Of a DNA stretch of 6,431 nucleotides, positions 5,958 through 6,431 are shown piece by piece. Origin of the DNA: Bacteroidota bacterium. Lineage in GTDB: Bacteria > Bacteroidota > Bacteroidia > Bacteroidales > Prolixibacteraceae. Position 1 is the stretch's first letter; each line of letters opens with the position of its first letter. The stretch spans positions 1 to 6,431 of the forward strand of contig JAUYEQ010000523.1 of NCBI GenBank assembly GCA_030691295.1, given 5' to 3'. Made by a program: the position numbers and the translations under genes. The notes under the pieces were generated by a model that was given only the letters and a program-made list of their open reading frames with translations, was not told where the DNA came from and made no database searches.

Positions 5958-6090
5958 TTTTGATTTATTGATTTATTGGTTAATAGTTGGATAATACATT
6001 GTTCTAATTTAAACGATTTAAATCTAAGAAAAATTCAGTACCTTTTCCCGTAACTTTTTCTGATAATCAACCAATCTAACTTCTCCTGAA
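5958..6090. promoter_or_regulatory. Divergent promoter region between the isomerase and oxidoreductase genes
   Basis: The 133-bp AT-rich gap must serve both divergent starts. It contains a tandem GATTTATT pair (5962-5977), a direct repeat ATTTAAA (6007-6013 and 6016-6022) and a 10-bp palindrome GATTTAAATC (6015-6024) near its centre, a plausible operator position. Towards the oxidoreductase, TACCTTTT (6039-6046) is one base off the -7 consensus TAnnTTTG, but no TTG lies at the usual upstream distance. No convincing -7 box was found for the minus strand. Being regulatory is inferred from position. Confidence 0.4.
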
Positions 6091-6431
6091 ATGATGAAAC
6101 AAAACTCAACTCCTTCGGGCAATTCATGCCCAACTTCAGAAGTATCTTCCAGAAAAAATCAACTCACCCGCCGCAAATTTATCGGTGGAATTGCAACTTC
6201 CGCGATGGCTTTGACAATTCTACCAAGGCACGTACTCGGCGGAACCGGTTTTGTTGCTCCAAGCGACAAAATCACTTTGGCATACATTGGCGCCGGTACA
6301 CAAGGCCTGCGCGAATTGCTTCCGCTTTTATCTATTCCTGAATTGCAAATCGTTGCCGTTTGTGATCCGCAAAAATATGCAACCGGATACCTCGATTGGG
6401 ACAAAAACGGGCTTCGCGACGAAATCCGTTC
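6091..6431 (+). CDS. Tat-exported Gfo/Idh/MocA family oxidoreductase, N-terminal fragment
   Basis: The frame is open from ATG at 6091 (a second ATG follows at 6094) to the window edge, giving 113 complete residues. A long polar N-region of about 25 residues precedes a twin-arginine motif, LTRRKFIGG (Arg27-Arg28), a hydrophobic stretch and a likely cleavage zone around residues 45-52, so the protein should be exported folded with its cofactor. The mature start shows a Rossmann dinucleotide fold: KITLAYIGAGTQG with Gly67, Gly69 and Gly72 as the GxGxxG nucleotide loop, then IVAVCDP with Asp92 at the end of strand 2, where NAD-preferring enzymes bind the adenine ribose. Relatives are sugar dehydrogenases or NAD-dependent glycosidases (GH109-like), and the substrate cannot be told from this fragment. 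The Lys-containing catalytic motif lies beyond the window. The neighbour on the other strand is a Tat-exported sugar isomerase, fitting a shared periplasmic sugar-modifying route. Confidence 0.9.
   Translation, partial: MMKQNSTPSGNSCPTSEVSSRKNQLTRRKFIGGIATSAMALTILPRHVLGGTGFVAPSDKITLAYIGAGTQGLRELLPLLSIPELQIVAVCDPQKYATGYLDWDKNGLRDEIR

Noticed and set aside
6159..6404. 81-codon minus-strand ORF at the right end
   Set aside because: It is the complement of the oxidoreductase N-terminus, whose Tat motif and GxGxxG loop are clear.

Overview
The window looks like chromosomal DNA of a Bacteroidota member, probably of the Bacteroidales/Marinilabiliales type. The grounds are AT-rich intergenic DNA, A-rich leaders with no Shine-Dalgarno sequence before most starts, promoter elements resembling the Bacteroidota -7 box (TAnnTTTG), and typical protein families: a DUF4382-like protein with a carboxypeptidase-regulatory-like domain, an OmpA-type lipoprotein, a double-receiver hybrid histidine kinase, and Tat-exported sugar isomerase and Gfo/Idh/MocA proteins. 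The taxonomic call is an inference from style and content; no marker gene is present.

Layout. (1) 1-341: C-terminal end of a probable surface protein on the plus strand, closed by a terminator hairpin at 401-437. (2) 436-2367, minus strand: a soluble hybrid sensor kinase (REC-PAS-HisKA-HATPase-REC) converging on gene 1. (3) 2368-2719: a 352-bp AT-rich divergent regulatory region. (4) 2720-3538, plus: OmpA-like peptidoglycan-binding lipoprotein. (5) 3539-3704: a spacer with a 12-bp perfect hairpin and a second promoter. (6) 3705-4214 and 4256-4804, plus: a Tyr-rich secreted protein with a Lys/Gly-rich tail and a small outer-membrane beta-barrel, 41 bp apart and probably co-transcribed. (7) 4805-5027: convergent spacer with a strong bidirectional terminator and an 84-bp GC-rich element that can fold as a four-way cloverleaf. 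(8) 5028-5957, minus: Tat-exported sugar phosphate isomerase/epimerase-like TIM-barrel protein. (9) 6091 to the window end, plus: start of a Tat-exported Gfo/Idh/MocA oxidoreductase, divergent from gene 8.

Functionally the window combines a cell-envelope module (genes 4-6) and a periplasmic sugar-processing pair (genes 8-9), with an orphan signalling kinase between the envelope module and gene 1. The two most interesting non-coding signals are a three-part promoter architecture shared, with identical spacing, by the OmpA lipoprotein gene and the Tyr/Lys-rich protein gene, and the cloverleaf repeat-like element at 4932-5015. I found no clear new defence, CRISPR, RNA or mobile-gene system.
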